Position numbers and translations under genes: made by a program. Shown here piece after piece: positions 12,552 through 23,342 of a DNA stretch of 64,000 nucleotides. The DNA comes from Tupaia tana (Eukaryota; Chordata; Mammalia; Scandentia; Tupaiidae), in assembly GCA_026018925.1 (NCBI GenBank), contig JAKSZU010000027.1, positions 62,001-126,000 on the forward strand. The letters run 5' to 3'. The notes under the pieces are model-generated. The model was not told the DNA's origin, did not search any database, and saw nothing but the letters and a program-made list of their open reading frames with translations. Position 1 is the first letter of the stretch. The number at the start of each line of letters is the position of its first letter.

Positions 12552-13438
12552 GTCCGCCTAGGGTTAGGGTTAGGTCTATGGTTTGAGTTAGGCTTCAGGT
12601 TAGGTTAGGTTTGAACTTAGTTTGAGGGAGTAAGTTTAGGGCTACTGTTTGTTTTCGGTTCAGTGTTTCGGTAGGAGTTAGCGTTAGGGTCAGGTTAGGG
12701 TAGGGGTTGAGCTTAAGGTGTCCGCCTAGGGTTAGGGTTAGGTGTATGGTTTGATTTAGGCTTCAGGTTAGGTTAGGTTTGAAGTTAGTTTGAGGGAATA
12801 AGTTTAGGGCTACTGTTAGTTTTCGGTTAACTGTTACAGTTGGAGTAAGCGTGAGGGTCAGGTTAGGGTAGGGGTTGTGCTTAAGTTGTCCGCCTAGGGT
12901 TAGGGTTAGGTGGATGACTTGATTAAGGCTTCAGGTTAGGTTAGGTTTGAACGTAGTTTGAGGGAGTAAGTTTAGGGCTACTGTTAGTTTTCAGGTAACT
13001 GTTATGGTTGGATTTAGCGTCAGGGCCATTTTAGGATTGAGCTTGAGCTTAAGGTGTCCGCCAAATGTTAGGGTTAAGTCTATGGTTTGAGTTAGGCTTC
13101 AGGTTAGGTTAGGTTTGAACTTAGTTTGAGGGAGTAAGTTTAGAGGTACTGTTAGTTTTCGGTTCAGTGTTACGGTTGGAGATAGCGTCAGGGTCAGGTT
13201 AGGGTTGGGGTTGAGCTTCAGGTGTCTGCCTAGGTTTAGGGTTAGGTATATGGTTTGAGTTAGGCTTCAGGTTAGGTTAGGATTGAACTTAGTTTGAGGG
13301 AGTAAGTTTAGGGCTACTGTTAGTTTTCGGTTCAGTGTTACGGTTGGAGTTAGCGTGAGGGTCAGGTTACGGTTCGGTTTGAGCTTAAGGTGTCCGCCTA
13401 GGGTTAGGGTGAGGTGTATGGTTTGATTTAGGCTTCAG

Positions 13439-13450
13439 GTTAGGTTAGGT
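13439..13450 (+). repeat. TTAGG-type box inside the monomer
   Basis: The bases ggttaggttagg form two five-base TTAGG words, placed about 45 bp downstream of the six-base TTAGGG box in each unit. Each monomer therefore combines a six-base and a five-base telomere-like phase. The five-base word sits where the hexamer phase breaks (words 9 to 12), which fits a local loss and gain of single bases in an older hexamer array. Confidence 0.8.
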
Positions 13451-13608
13451 TTGAACTTAGTTTGAGGGAGTAAGTTTAGGGCTACTGTTAGTTTTCGGTT
13501 CAGTGTTACGGTTGGAGATAGCGTCAGGGTCAGGTTAGGGTTGGGGTTGAGCTTCAGGTGTCCGCCTAGGGTTAGGGTTAGGTCTATGGTTTGAGTTAGG
13601 CTTCAGGT
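13441..13608 (+). repeat. Representative monomer matching the majority sequence
   Basis: This unit agrees at every base with the majority form I derived by eye. Composition is 62 G, 59 T, 29 A and 18 C. It holds four CpG sites (in tccgcc, ttcggtt, tacggtt and tagcgt). Cut into hexamers in the TAGGGT phase it gives 28 words with no remainder. Agreement with T-A-G-G-G-T by position is 17, 18, 20, 18, 12 and 21 of 28. The most constant part across the array is the stretch around gaacttagtttgaggg. The most variable is the 60 bp from ttcggttcagtg onward, where the variant classes differ. Because 168 is a multiple of three, the reading frame is kept from monomer to monomer. Confidence 0.93.
13567..13582 (+). 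repeat. Telomere-like TTAGGG box inside the monomer
   Basis: The bases tagggttagggttagg are two full vertebrate-type telomere words plus most of a third. A copy, sometimes with one or two substitutions, is present in nearly every monomer just after the tgtccgcc landmark. It is too short to be a telomere tract. It could still bind TTAGGG-recognising proteins, but that is inference. Confidence 0.9.
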
Positions 13609-14039
13609 TAGGTTAGGTTTGAAATTAGTTTGAGGGAGTAAGTTTAGGGCTACTGTTAGTTTTCGGTACAGTGTTACGGTTGGATTTAGCGTGAGGGTCA
13701 GGTTAGGGTTGGGGTTGAGGTTAAGGTGTCCTCCTAGGGTTAGGGTTAGGTGTATGGTTTGATTTAGGCTTCAGGTTACGTTAGGTTTGAGCTTAGTTTG
13801 AGGGAGTAAGTTTAGGGCGACTGTTAGTTTTCTGGTAACTGTTATGGTTGGAGTTAGCGTCAGGGCCAGGTTAGGGTTGGGGTTGAGCTTAAGGTTTCCG
13901 CCTAGGGTTAGGGTTAGGTCTATGGTTTGAGTTAGTCTTCAGGTTAGGTTAGGTTTGAACTTAGTTTGAGGGAGTAAGTTTAGGGCTAGTGTTAGTTTTC
14001 GGTTCAGTGTTACGGTTGGAGATAGCGTCAGGGTCAGGT

Positions 14040-15469
14040 TAGCGTTGGGGTTGAGGTTCAGGTGTCCGCCTAGGGTTAGGGTTAGGTCTATGGTTTGAGT
14101 TAGGCTTCAGGTTAGGTTAGGTTTGAACTTAGTTTGAGGGAGTAAGTTTAGGGATACTGTTAGTTTTCAGTTCAGTGTTACGGTTGCATTTAGCGTGAGG
14201 GTCAGGTTAGGGTTGGGGTTTAGCTTAAGGTGTCCGCCTAGGGTTGGGGTTAGGTGTATGGTTTGATTTAGGCTTCAGGTTAGGTTAGGTTTGAACTTAG
14301 TTTGAGGGAGTAAGTTTAGGGCTACTGTTAGTTTTCGGTTCAGTGTTACGGTTGGAGTTAGCGTGAGGGTCAGGTTACGGTTGGGTTTGAGCTTAAGGTG
14401 TCCGCCTAGGGTTAGGGTTAGGTGTATGGTTTGATTTAGGCTTCAGGTTAGGTTAGGTTTGAACTTAGTTTGAGGGAGTAAGTTTAGGGCTACTGTTAGT
14501 TTTCGGGTAACTGTTATGGTTGGAGTTAGCGTCAGGGCCATTTTAGGACTGGGGTTGAGCTTAAGGTGTCCGCCAAGGGTTAGGGTTAGGTCTATGGTTT
14601 GAGTTAGGCTTCAGGTTTGCTTAGGTTTGAAGTTAGTTTGAGGGAGTAAGTTTAGGGCTACTGTTAGTTTTCGGTTCAGTGTTACGGTTGGAGATAGCGT
14701 CTGGGTTAGGTTAGGGTTGGGGTTGAGCTTCAGGTGTCCGCCTAGGGTTAGGGTTAGGTCTATGGTTTGAGTTAGGCTTCAGGTTAGGTTAGGTTTGAAG
14801 TTAGTTTGAGGGAGTAAGTTTAGGGCTACTCTTAGTTTTCGGTTCAGTGTTACGGTTGGAGATAGCGTCAGGGTTAGGTTAGGGTTGGGGTTGAGCTTCA
14901 GGTGTCCGCCTAGGGTTAGGGTTAGGTCTATGGTTTGAGTTAGGCTTCAGGTTAGGTTAGGTTTGAACATAGTTTGAGGGAGTAAGTTTAGGGCTACTGT
15001 TAGTTTTCGGTTCAGTGTTACGGTTGGAGATACCGTCAGGGTCAGGTTAGGGTTGGGGTTGAGCTTCAGGTGTCCGCCTAGGGTTAGGGTTAGGTCTATG
15101 GTTTGAGTTAGTCTTCAGGTTAGGTTAGGATTGAACTTAGTTTGAGGGAGTAAGTTTAGGGCTACTGTTAGTTTTCGGTTCAGTGTTACGGTTGGAGTTA
15201 GGGTGAGGGTCAGGTTACGGTTGGGTTTGAGCTTAAGGTGTCCGCCTAGAGTTAGGGTTAGGTGTTTGGTTTTATTTAGGCTTCAGGTTAGGTTAGGTTT
15301 GAACTTAGTTTGAGGGAGTAAGTTTAGGGCTACTGTTAGTTTTCGGTTCAGTGTTACGGTTGGAGATAGCGTCAGGGTCAGGTTAGGGTTGGGTTTGAGC
15401 TTCAGGTGTCCGCCTAGGGTTAGGGTTAGGTCTATGGTTTGAGTAAGGCTTCAGGTTAGGTTAGGTTTG
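14040..15469 (+). repeat. Satellite monomers, start shared with 35.4-36.0 kb
   Basis: The first 460 bp carry the rare ttgcatttagcg variant (near 14,184), also found near 35,683. From 14,505 come a gccattttaggactg unit and a caggtttgcttagg unit, resembling 27,120-27,220. The rest is mixed ordinary monomers. Confidence 0.75.
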
Positions 15470-16315
15470 AAATTAGTTTGAGGGAGTAAGTTTAGGGCTA
15501 CTGTTAGTTTTCGGTTCAGTGTTACGTTTGGAGTTAGCGTGAGGGTCAGGTTAGGGTCGGGGTTGAGCTTAAGGTGTCCGCCTAGGGTTACGGTTAGGTC
15601 TATGGTTTGAGTTAGGCTTCAGGTTAGGTTAGGTTTGAACTTAGTTTGAGGGATTAAGTTTAGGGCTACTGTTAGTTTTCGGTTCAGTGTTACGGTTGGA
15701 TTTAGCGTGAGGGTCAGGTTAGGGTTGGGGTTGAGCTTAAGGTGTCCGCCTAGGGTTAGGGTTAGGTGTATGGTTTGATTTAGGCTTCAGGTTAGGTTAG
15801 GTTTGAACTTAGTTTGAGGGAGTAAGTTTAGGGCTACTGTTAGTTTTCGGGTAACTGTTATGGTTGGAGTTAGCGTCAGGGCCATTTTAGGATTGGGGTT
15901 GAGCTTAAGGTGTCCGCCTAGGGTTAGGGTTAGGTCTATGGTTTGAGTAAGGCTTCAGGATAGGTTAGGTTTGAACTTAGTTTGAGGGAGTAAGTTTAGG
16001 GCTACTGTTAGTTTTCGGTTCAGTGTTACGTTTGGAGATAGCGTAAGGGTCACGTTAGGGTTGGGGTTGAGCTTCAGGTGTCCGCCTAGGGTTAGGGTTA
16101 GGTCTATGGTTTGAGTTAGGCTTCAGGTTAGGTTAGGTTTGAACTTAGTTTGAGGGAGTAAGTTTAGGGCTACTGTTAGTTTTCAGTTGAGTGTTACGGT
16201 TGGAGTAAGAGTCAGGGTCAGGTTAGGGTTGGGGTTGAGCTTCAGGTGTCCGCCTAGGGTTAGGGTTAAGTCTATGGCTTGAGTTAGGCTTCAGGTTAGG
16301 TTAGGTTTGAAGTTA
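15470..16315 (+). repeat. Five-monomer copy of 9,590-10,435
   Basis: Offset is exactly 5880 bp (35 monomers). Shared markers in the same order are ggtcggggttg, the ggattaag unit, gggtaactg with gccattttagg, caggataggtt, gttacgtttgg, and gagtgttacgg with gtaagagtc. The match stops at about 16,313, just before a one-base loss in agggagtagttt. Confidence 0.8.
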
Positions 16316-19300
16316 GTTTGAGGGAGTAGTTTAGGGCTACTGTTAGTTTTCGTTTCAGTGTTATGGTTGGAGATAGCGTCAGGGTCAGGTTATGGTTGGG
16401 GTTGAGATTAAGGTGTCCGCCTAGGGTTAGGGTTAGGTGTATGGTTTGATTTAGGCTTCAGGTTAGGTTCGGTTTGAACTTAGTTTGAGGGAGTAAGTTT
16501 AGGGCTACTGTTAGTTTTCGGTTCAGTGTTATGGTTGGAGATAGCGTCAGGGTCAGGTTATGGTTGGGCTTGAACTTCAGGTGTCCGCCTAGGGTTAGGG
16601 TTAGGTCTATGGTTTGAGTTAGGCTTCAGGTTAGGTTAGGTTTGAACTTAGTTTGAGGGAGTAAGTTTAGGGCTACTGTTTGTTTTCGGTTCAGTGTTTC
16701 GGTTGGAGTTAGCGTGAGGGTCAGGTTAGGGTAGGGGTTGAGCTTAAGGTGTCCGCCTAGGGTTAGGGTTAGGTGTATGGTTTGATTTAGGCTTCAGGTT
16801 ATGTTAGGTTTGAACTTAGTTTGAGAGAGTAAGTTTAGGGCTACTGTTAGTTTTCGGGTAACTGTTACGGTTGGAGTTAGCGTCAGGTCCAGGTTAGGGT
16901 TGGCGTTGAGCTAATGGTGTCCGCCTTGGGTTAGGGATAGGTGTATGGTTTGTTTTAGGCTTCAGGTTAGGTTAGGTTTGAAGTTAGTTTGAGGGAGTAA
17001 GTTTAGGGCTACTGTTAGTTTTCGCATAACTGTTACAGTTGGAGTAAGCGCGAGGGTCAGTTTAGTGTAGGGGTTGAGCTTAAGGTGTCCGCCTAGGGTT
17101 AGGGTTAGTTGTATGATTTGATTAAGGCTTCAGGTTAGGTTAGGTTTGAACGTAGTTTGAGGGAGTAAGTTTAGGACTACTGTTAGTTTTCGGGTAACTT
17201 TTATGCTTGGAGTTACCGTCATGGCCATTATAGGATTGGGGTTGAGCTTAAGGTGTCCGCCAAGGGTTAGGTTTAGGTTTATGGTTTGAGTTAGGCTTCA
17301 GGTTAGGTTAGGTATGAACTTAGTTTGAGGGAGTAAGATTAGGGCTACTGTTAGTTTTCGGTTCAGTGTTACGGTTGGAGTTAGCGCGAGGGTCAGGTTA
17401 GGGTTGGGGTTGAGCTAAAGGTGTCCGCCTAGTGTTAGGTTTAGGTCTATGGTTTCATTTAGGCTTCAGGTTAGGTTAGGATTGAACTTAGTTTGAGGGA
17501 GTAAGTTTAGGGCTACTGTTAGTTTTCGGTTCAGTGTTACCGTTGGAGATAGCGTCAGGGTAATGTTAGGGTTGCAGTTGAGCTTAAGGTGTCCGCCTAG
17601 GGTTAGGGTTAGGTGTATGATTTGATTAAGGCTTGAGGTTAGGTTAGGTTTGAACTTAGTTTGAGGGAGTAAGTTTTGGGCTACTGTTAGTTTTCGGGTA
17701 ACTGTTATGGTTGGAATTAGCGTCAGGGCCAGGTTAGGGTTGGGGTTGAGCTTAAGGTGTCCGCCTAGGGTTAGGGTTAGGTCTATGGTTTGAGTTAGGC
17801 TTCAGGTTAGGTTAGGTTTGAACTTAGTTTGAGGGAGTAAGTTTAGGGCTACTGTTAATTTTCGGTTCAGTGTTACAGTTGGAGATAGTGTCAGGGTCAG
17901 GTTAGGGTTGGGGTTGAGCTTAAGGTGTCCGCCTAGGGTTAGGGTTAGGTGTATGGTTTGATTTAGGCTTCAGGTTAGGTTAGGTTTGAACTTAGTTTGA
18001 GGGAGTAAGTTTAGGGCTACTGTTAGTTTTCGGTTCAGTGTTACGGTTGTAGATAGCGTCAGGGTCAGGTTAGGGTTGCGCTTGAACTTCAGGTGTCCGC
18101 CTAGGGTTAGGGTTAGGTGTATGGTTTGATTTAGGCTTCAGGTTAGGTTAGGTTTGAAGTTAGTTTGAGGGAATAAGTTTAGGGCTACTGTTAGTTTTCG
18201 GTTAACTGTTACAGTTGGAGTAAGCGTGAGGGTCAGGTTAGGGTAGGGGTAGAGCTTAAGGTGTCTGCCTAGGGTTAGGGTTAGGTGTATGATTTGATTA
18301 AGGCTTCAGGTTAGGTTAGGTTTGAACGTAGTTTGAGGGAGTAAGTTTAGGGCTACTGTTAGTTTTCGGGTAACTGTTATGGTTGGAGTTAGCGTCAGGG
18401 CCATTTTAGGATTGGGCTTGAGCTTAAGGTGTCCGCCAAGGGTTAGGGTTAGGTGTATGATTTGATTAAGGCTTCAGGTTAGGTTAGGTTTGAACGTAGT
18501 TTGAGGGAGTAAGTTTAGAGCTACTGTTAGTTTTCGGTTCAGTGTTACGGTTGGATATAGCGTCAGGGTCAGGTTAGGGTTGGGGTTGAGCTTCAGGTGT
18601 CCGCCTAGGGTTAGGGTTAGGTCTATGGTTTGAGTTAGGCTTCAGGTTAGGTTAGGTTTGAACTTAGTTTGAGGGAGTAAGTTTAGGGCTACTGTTAGTT
18701 TTCGGTTCAGTATTACGGTTGGAGATAGCGTCAGGGTTAGGTTAGGGTTGGGGTTGAGCTTGAGGTGTCCACCTAGGGTTAGGGTTAGGTCTATGGTTTG
18801 AGTTAGGCTTCAGGTTAGGTTAGGTTTGAAATTAGATTGAGGGTGTAAGTTTAGGGCTAATGTTAGTTTTCGGTTCAGTGTTACGGTTGGAGTTAGCGTG
18901 AGGGTCAGGTTAGGGTTGGGGTTGAGGTTAAGCTGTCCGCCTAGGGTTAGGGTTAGGTGTATGGTTTGATTTAGGCTTCAGGTTAGGTTAGGTTTGAGCT
19001 TAGTTTGAGGGAGTAAGTTTAGGGCGACTGTTAGTTTTCTGGTAACTGTTATGGTTGGAGTTAGCGTCAGGCCAGGTTAGGGTTGGGGTTGAGCTTAAGG
19101 TTTCCGCCTAGGTTTTGGGTTAGGTCTATGGTTTGAGTTAGGCTTCAGGTTAGGTTAGGTTTGAACTTAGTTTGAGGGAGTATGTTTAGGGCTACTGTTA
19201 GTTTTCGGTTCAGTGTTACGGTTGGATATAGCGTCAGTGTCAGGTTAGGGTTGGGGTTGAGCTTCAGGTGTCCGCCTAGGGTTAGGGTTAGGTCTATGGT

Positions 19301-19436
19301 TTGAGTTAGGCTTCAGGTTAGGTTAGGTTTGAACTTAGTTTGAGGGAGTAAGTTTAGGGTTACTGTTAGTTTTCGGTTCAGTGTTACGGTTGGAGTTAGC
19401 GTGTGTGTCAGGTTAGTGTTGGGGTTGAGTTTAAGG
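16316..19436 (+). repeat. Mixed monomers with a recurring four-monomer series
   Basis: From 16,640 to 17,260 the series is ctgtttgttttcgg, then gggtaactgttacgg with ggcgttgagctaatgg, then a taactgttacag unit, then a gaacgtag unit. The same series recurs near 36,160 and 49,750. Units near 17,453 carry tggtttcatttagg as at 1489. About 17,830-18,190 matches 2880-3230 (offset 14,953 bp). Single-base losses occur near 16,328 and 19,069. Confidence 0.75.
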
Positions 19437-20318
19437 TGTCCGCCTAGGGTTAGGGTTAGGTGTATGGTTTGATTTAGGCTTCAGGTTAGGTTAGGGTTGA
19501 ACTTAGTTTGAGGGAGTAATTTTAGGGCTACTGTTAGTTTTCGGGTATCTGTTACGGTTGGAGTTAGCGTCAGCTCCAGGTTAGGGTTGGCGTTGAGCTA
19601 ATGGTGTCCGCCTAGTGTTATGGTTAGGTGTATGGTTTGATTTAGGCTTCAGGTTAGGTTAGGTTTGAAGTTAGTTTGAGGGAGTAAGTTTAGGGCTACT
19701 GTTAGTTTTCGGTTAACTGTTACAGTTGGAGTAAGCGTGAGGGTCAGGTTAGGATAGGGGTTGAGCTTAAGGTGTCCGCCTAGGGTTAGGGTTAGGTGTA
19801 TGATTTGATTAAGGCTTCAGGTTAGGCTAGGTTTGAACTTAGTTTGAGGGAGTAAGTTTAGGGCTACTGTTAGTTTTCGGGTAACTCTTATGGTTGGAGT
19901 TACCGTCAGGGCCATTATAGGATTGTGGTTGAGCTTAAGGTGTCCGCCAAGGGTTAGGGTTAGGTCTATGGTTTGAGTTAGGCTTCAGGTTAGGTTAGGT
20001 TTGAACTTAGTTTGAGGGAGTAAGTTTAGAGCTACTGTTAGTTTTCGGTTCAGTGTTACGGTTGGAGTTAGCGCGAGGGTCAGGTTAGGGTTGGGGTTGA
20101 GCTAAAGGTGTCCGCCTAGGGTTAGGTTTAGGTCTATGGTTTCATTTAGGCTTCAGGTTGGTTAGGATTGAACTTAGTTTGAGGGAGTAAGTTTAGGGCT
20201 ACTGTTAGTTTTCGGTTCAGTGTTACCGTTGGAGATAGCGTCAGGGTAAGGTTAGGGTTGCGCTTGAACTTCAGGTGTCCGCCTAGGGTTAGGGTTAGGT
20301 CTATGGTTTGAGTTAGGC
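19437..20318 (+). repeat. Five-monomer segment, copy 1 (partner 22,460-23,342)
   Basis: Shares the rare strings gggtatctgttacgg, gtcagctccagg, gttaccgtcagg with gccattatagg, and gcgcttgaac with the downstream block. The offset is 3023 bp, becoming 3024 after a one-base loss near 20,158 found only in this copy. Confidence 0.85.
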
Positions 20319-20989
20319 TTCAGGTTAGGTTAGGTTTGAAATTAGTTTGAGGGAGTAAGTTTAGGGCTACTGTTAGTTTTCGGTTCAGTGTTACGGTTGG
20401 ATTTAGCGTGAGGGTCAGGTTAGGGTTGGGGTTGAGCTTAAGGTGTCCGCCTAGGGTTAGAGTTAGGTGTATGGTTTGATTTAGGCTTCAGGTTAGGTTA
20501 GGTTTGAACTTAGTTTGAGTGAGTAAGTTTAGGGCTACTGTTAGTTTTCGGGTAACTGTTATGGTTTGAGTTAGCGTCAGGGCCAGGTTAGGGTTGGGGT
20601 TGAGCTTCAGGTGTCCGCCTAGGGTTAGGGTTAGGTCTATGGTTTGAGTTAGGCTTCAGGTTAGGTTAGGTTTGAACTTAGTTTGAGGGAGTAAGTTTAG
20701 GGCTACTGTTAGTTTTCGGTTCAGTGTTACGGTTGGAGATAGCGTCAGGGTCAGGTTAGGGTTTGGGTTGAGCTTCAGGTGTCCGCCTAGGGTTAGGGTT
20801 AGGTGTATGGTTTGATTTAGGCTTCAGGTTAGGTTAGGTTTGAACTTAGTTTGAGGGAGTAAGTTTAGGGCTACTGTTAGTTTTCGGTTCAGTGTTACGG
20901 TTGGAGTTATCGTGAGGGTCAGGTTAGGGTTGGGGTTGAGCTTAAGGTGTCCGCCAAGGGTTAGGGTTAGGTCTATGATTTGAGTTAGG
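20319..20989 (+). repeat. Satellite monomers without a clear local HOR
   Basis: Four ordinary units between two copied blocks. One carries the gggtaactg form with atggtttgagttagcg. I see no other structure. Confidence 0.7.
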
Positions 20990-21885
20990 CTTCAGGTTAG
21001 GTTAGGTTTGAAGTTAGTTTGAGGGAGTAAGTTTAGGGCTACTGTTAGTTTTCGGTTCAGTGTTACGGTTGGAGATAGCTTCAGGGTTAGGTTAGGTTTG
21101 GGGTTGAGCTTCAGGTGTCCGCCTAGGGTTAGGGTTAGGTCTATGGTTTGAGTTAGGCTTCAGGTTAGGTTAGGTTTGAAGTTAGTTTGAGGGAGTAAGT
21201 TTAGGGCTACTGTTAGTTTTCGGTTCAGTGTTACGGTTGGAGATAGCGTCAGGGTTATGTTAGGGTTGGGGTTGAGCTTCAAGTGTCTGCCTAGTGTTAG
21301 GGTTAGGTCTATGGTTTGAGTTAGGCTTCAGATTAGGTTAAGTTTGAACTTAGTTTGAGGGAGTAAGTTTAGGGCTACTGTTAGTTTTCGGTTCAGTGTT
21401 ACGGTTGGAGTTAGCGTGAGGGTCAGGTTAGGGTTGGGCTTGAGCTTAAGGTGTCTGCCTAGGGTTAGGGTTAGGTGTATGGTTTGATTTAGGCTTCAGG
21501 ATAGGTTAGGTTTGAACTTAGTTTGAGGGAATAAGTTTAGGGCTACTGTTAGTTTTCGGTTCAGTGTTACGGTTGAAGATAGCGTGAGGGTCAGGTTAGG
21601 GTTGGGGTTGAGCTTCAGGTGTCCGCCTAGGGTTATGGTTAGGTGTATGGTTTGAGTTAGGCTTCAGGTTAGGTTAGGTTTGAACTTAGTATGAGGGAGT
21701 AAGTTTAGGGCTACTGTTAGTTTTCGGTTCAGTGTTACGGTTGGAGATAGCGTCAGGGTCAGGTTAGGTTTGGGGTTGAGCTTCAGGTGTCCGCCTAGGG
21801 TTAGGGTTAGGTCTATGGTTTGAGTTAGGCTTCAGGTTAGGTTAGGTTTGAACTTAGTTTGAGGGAATAAGTTTAGGGCTACTGT
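20990..21885 (+). repeat. Five-monomer copy related to 24,854-25,749
   Basis: Offset 3864 bp (23 monomers). Markers in common are gatagcttcaggg, gggttatgttagg with cttcaagtg, ggttaagtttg, caggataggtt and ggttgaagatagcg, in the same order. This ties it to the 9-monomer HOR further right. Confidence 0.82.
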
Positions 21886-22459
21886 TAGTTTTCGGGTAAC
21901 TGTTATGGTTGGAATTAGCGTCAGGGCCAGGTTAGGGTTGGGTTTGAGCTTCAGGTGTCCGCCTAGGGTTAGGGTTAGGTCTATGGTTTGAGTTAGGCTT
22001 CAGGTTAGGTTAGGTTTGAACTTAGTTTGAGGGAGTAAGTTTAGGGCTACTGTTAGTTTTCAGTTCAGTGTTACGGTTGGATTTAGCGTGAGGGTCAGGT
22101 TAGGGTTGGGGTTGAGCTTAAGGTGTCCGCCTAGGGTTAGGGTTAGGTGTATGGTTTGATTTAGGCTTCAGGTTAGGTTAGGTTTGAACTTAGTTTGAGG
22201 GAGTAAGTTTAGGGCTACTGTTAGTTTTCGGGTAACTGTTATGGTTGGAGTTAGAATCTGGGCCATTTTAGGATTGGGGTTGAGCTTAAGGTGTCCGCCA
22301 AGGGTTAGGGTTAGGTCTATGGTTTGAGTTAGGCTTCAGGTTAGGTTAGGTTTGAACTTAGTTTGAGGGAGTAAGTTTAGGGCTACTGTTAGTTTTCGGT
22401 TCAGTGTTACGGTTGGAGATAGCGTCAGTGTCAGGTTAGGGTTGGGGTTGAGCTTCAGG
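21886..22459 (+). repeat. Satellite monomers without a clear local HOR
   Basis: About three and a half units, including one gggtaactg unit with the private variant ttagaatctggg near 22,253. I see nothing else. Confidence 0.7.
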
Positions 22460-23342
22460 TGTCCGCCTAGGGTTAGGGTTAGGTGTATGGTTTGATTTAG
22501 GCTTCAGGTTAGGTTAGGTTTGAACTTAGTTTGAGGGAGTAATTTTAGGGCTACTGTTAGTTTTCGGGTATCTGTTACGGTTGGAGTTAGCGTCAGCTCC
22601 AGGTTAGGGTTGGCGTTGAGCTAATGGTGTCCGCCTAGTGTTATGGTTAGGTGTATGGTTTGATTTAGGCTTCAGGTTAGGTTAGGTTTGAAGTTAGTTT
22701 GAGGGAGTAAGTTTAGGGCTACTGTTAGTTTTCGGTTAACTGTTACAGTTGGAGTAAGCGTGAGGGTCAGGTTAGGGTAGGGGTTGAGCTTAAGGTGTCC
22801 GCCTAGGGTTAGGGTTAGGTGTATGATTTGATTAAGGCTTCAGGTTAGGTTAGGTTTGAACTTAGTTTGAGGGAGTAAGTTTAGGGCTACTGTTAGATTT
22901 CGGGTAACTCTTATGGTTGGAGTTACCGTCAGGGCCATTATAGGATTGGGGTTGAGCTTAAGGTGTCCGCCAAGGGTTAGGGTTAGGTCTATGGTTTGAG
23001 TTAGGCTTCAGGTTAGGTTAGGTTTGAACTTAGTTTGAGGGAGTAAGTTTAGAGCTACTGTTAGTTTTCGGTTCAGTGTTACGGTTGGAGTTAGCGCGAG
23101 GGTCAGGTTAGGGTTGGGGTTGAGCTAAAGGTGTCCGCCTAGGGTTAGGTTTAGGTCTATGGTTTCATTTAGGCTTCAGGTTAGGTTAGGATTGAACTTA
23201 GTTTGAGGGAGAAAGTTTAGGGCTACTGTTAGTTTTCGGTTCAGTGTTACCGTTGGAGATAGCGTCAGGGTAAGGTTAGGGTTGCGCTTGAACTTCAGGT
23301 GTCCGCCTAGGGTTAGGGTTATGTCTATGGTTTGAGTTAGGC
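22460..23342 (+). repeat. Five-monomer segment, copy 2 (partner 19,437-20,318)
   Basis: Second copy of the segment with gggtatctg, gtcagctcc and gcgcttgaac. It differs by a few substitutions, for example gttagatttcgg here. It ends where the next unit changes to ggttatgtctatgg. Confidence 0.85.

Larger units (their letters stand above)
12552..14039 (+). repeat. Nine-monomer segment, copy 2 of the 13-monomer-spaced pair
   Basis: Second copy of 10,368-11,855. Taken with 11,856-12,551, the whole of about 9331-11,855 appears to have been duplicated in tandem, with a two-monomer deletion in the second copy. The last part (from 13,280) is also related to 34,612-36,003. Confidence 0.88.

Noticed and set aside
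13491-13515. CENP-B box in the monomer (ttcggttcagtgttacgg)
   Set aside because: The TTCG half and a CGG are present, but the spacing does not fit the nTTCGnnnnAnnCGGGn pattern and the final G is missing, so a CENP-B box is not supported.
13567-13582. True telomere or interstitial telomeric tract
   Set aside because: No run exceeds about two and a half TTAGGG words. The words are embedded in a fixed 168-bp unit, so this is telomere-derived satellite at most.
16680-16700. ctgtttgttttcgg monomers as a promoter or regulatory insertion
   Set aside because: The variants are substitutions within a normal monomer and recur with their HOR. There is no TATA box or other promoter context.
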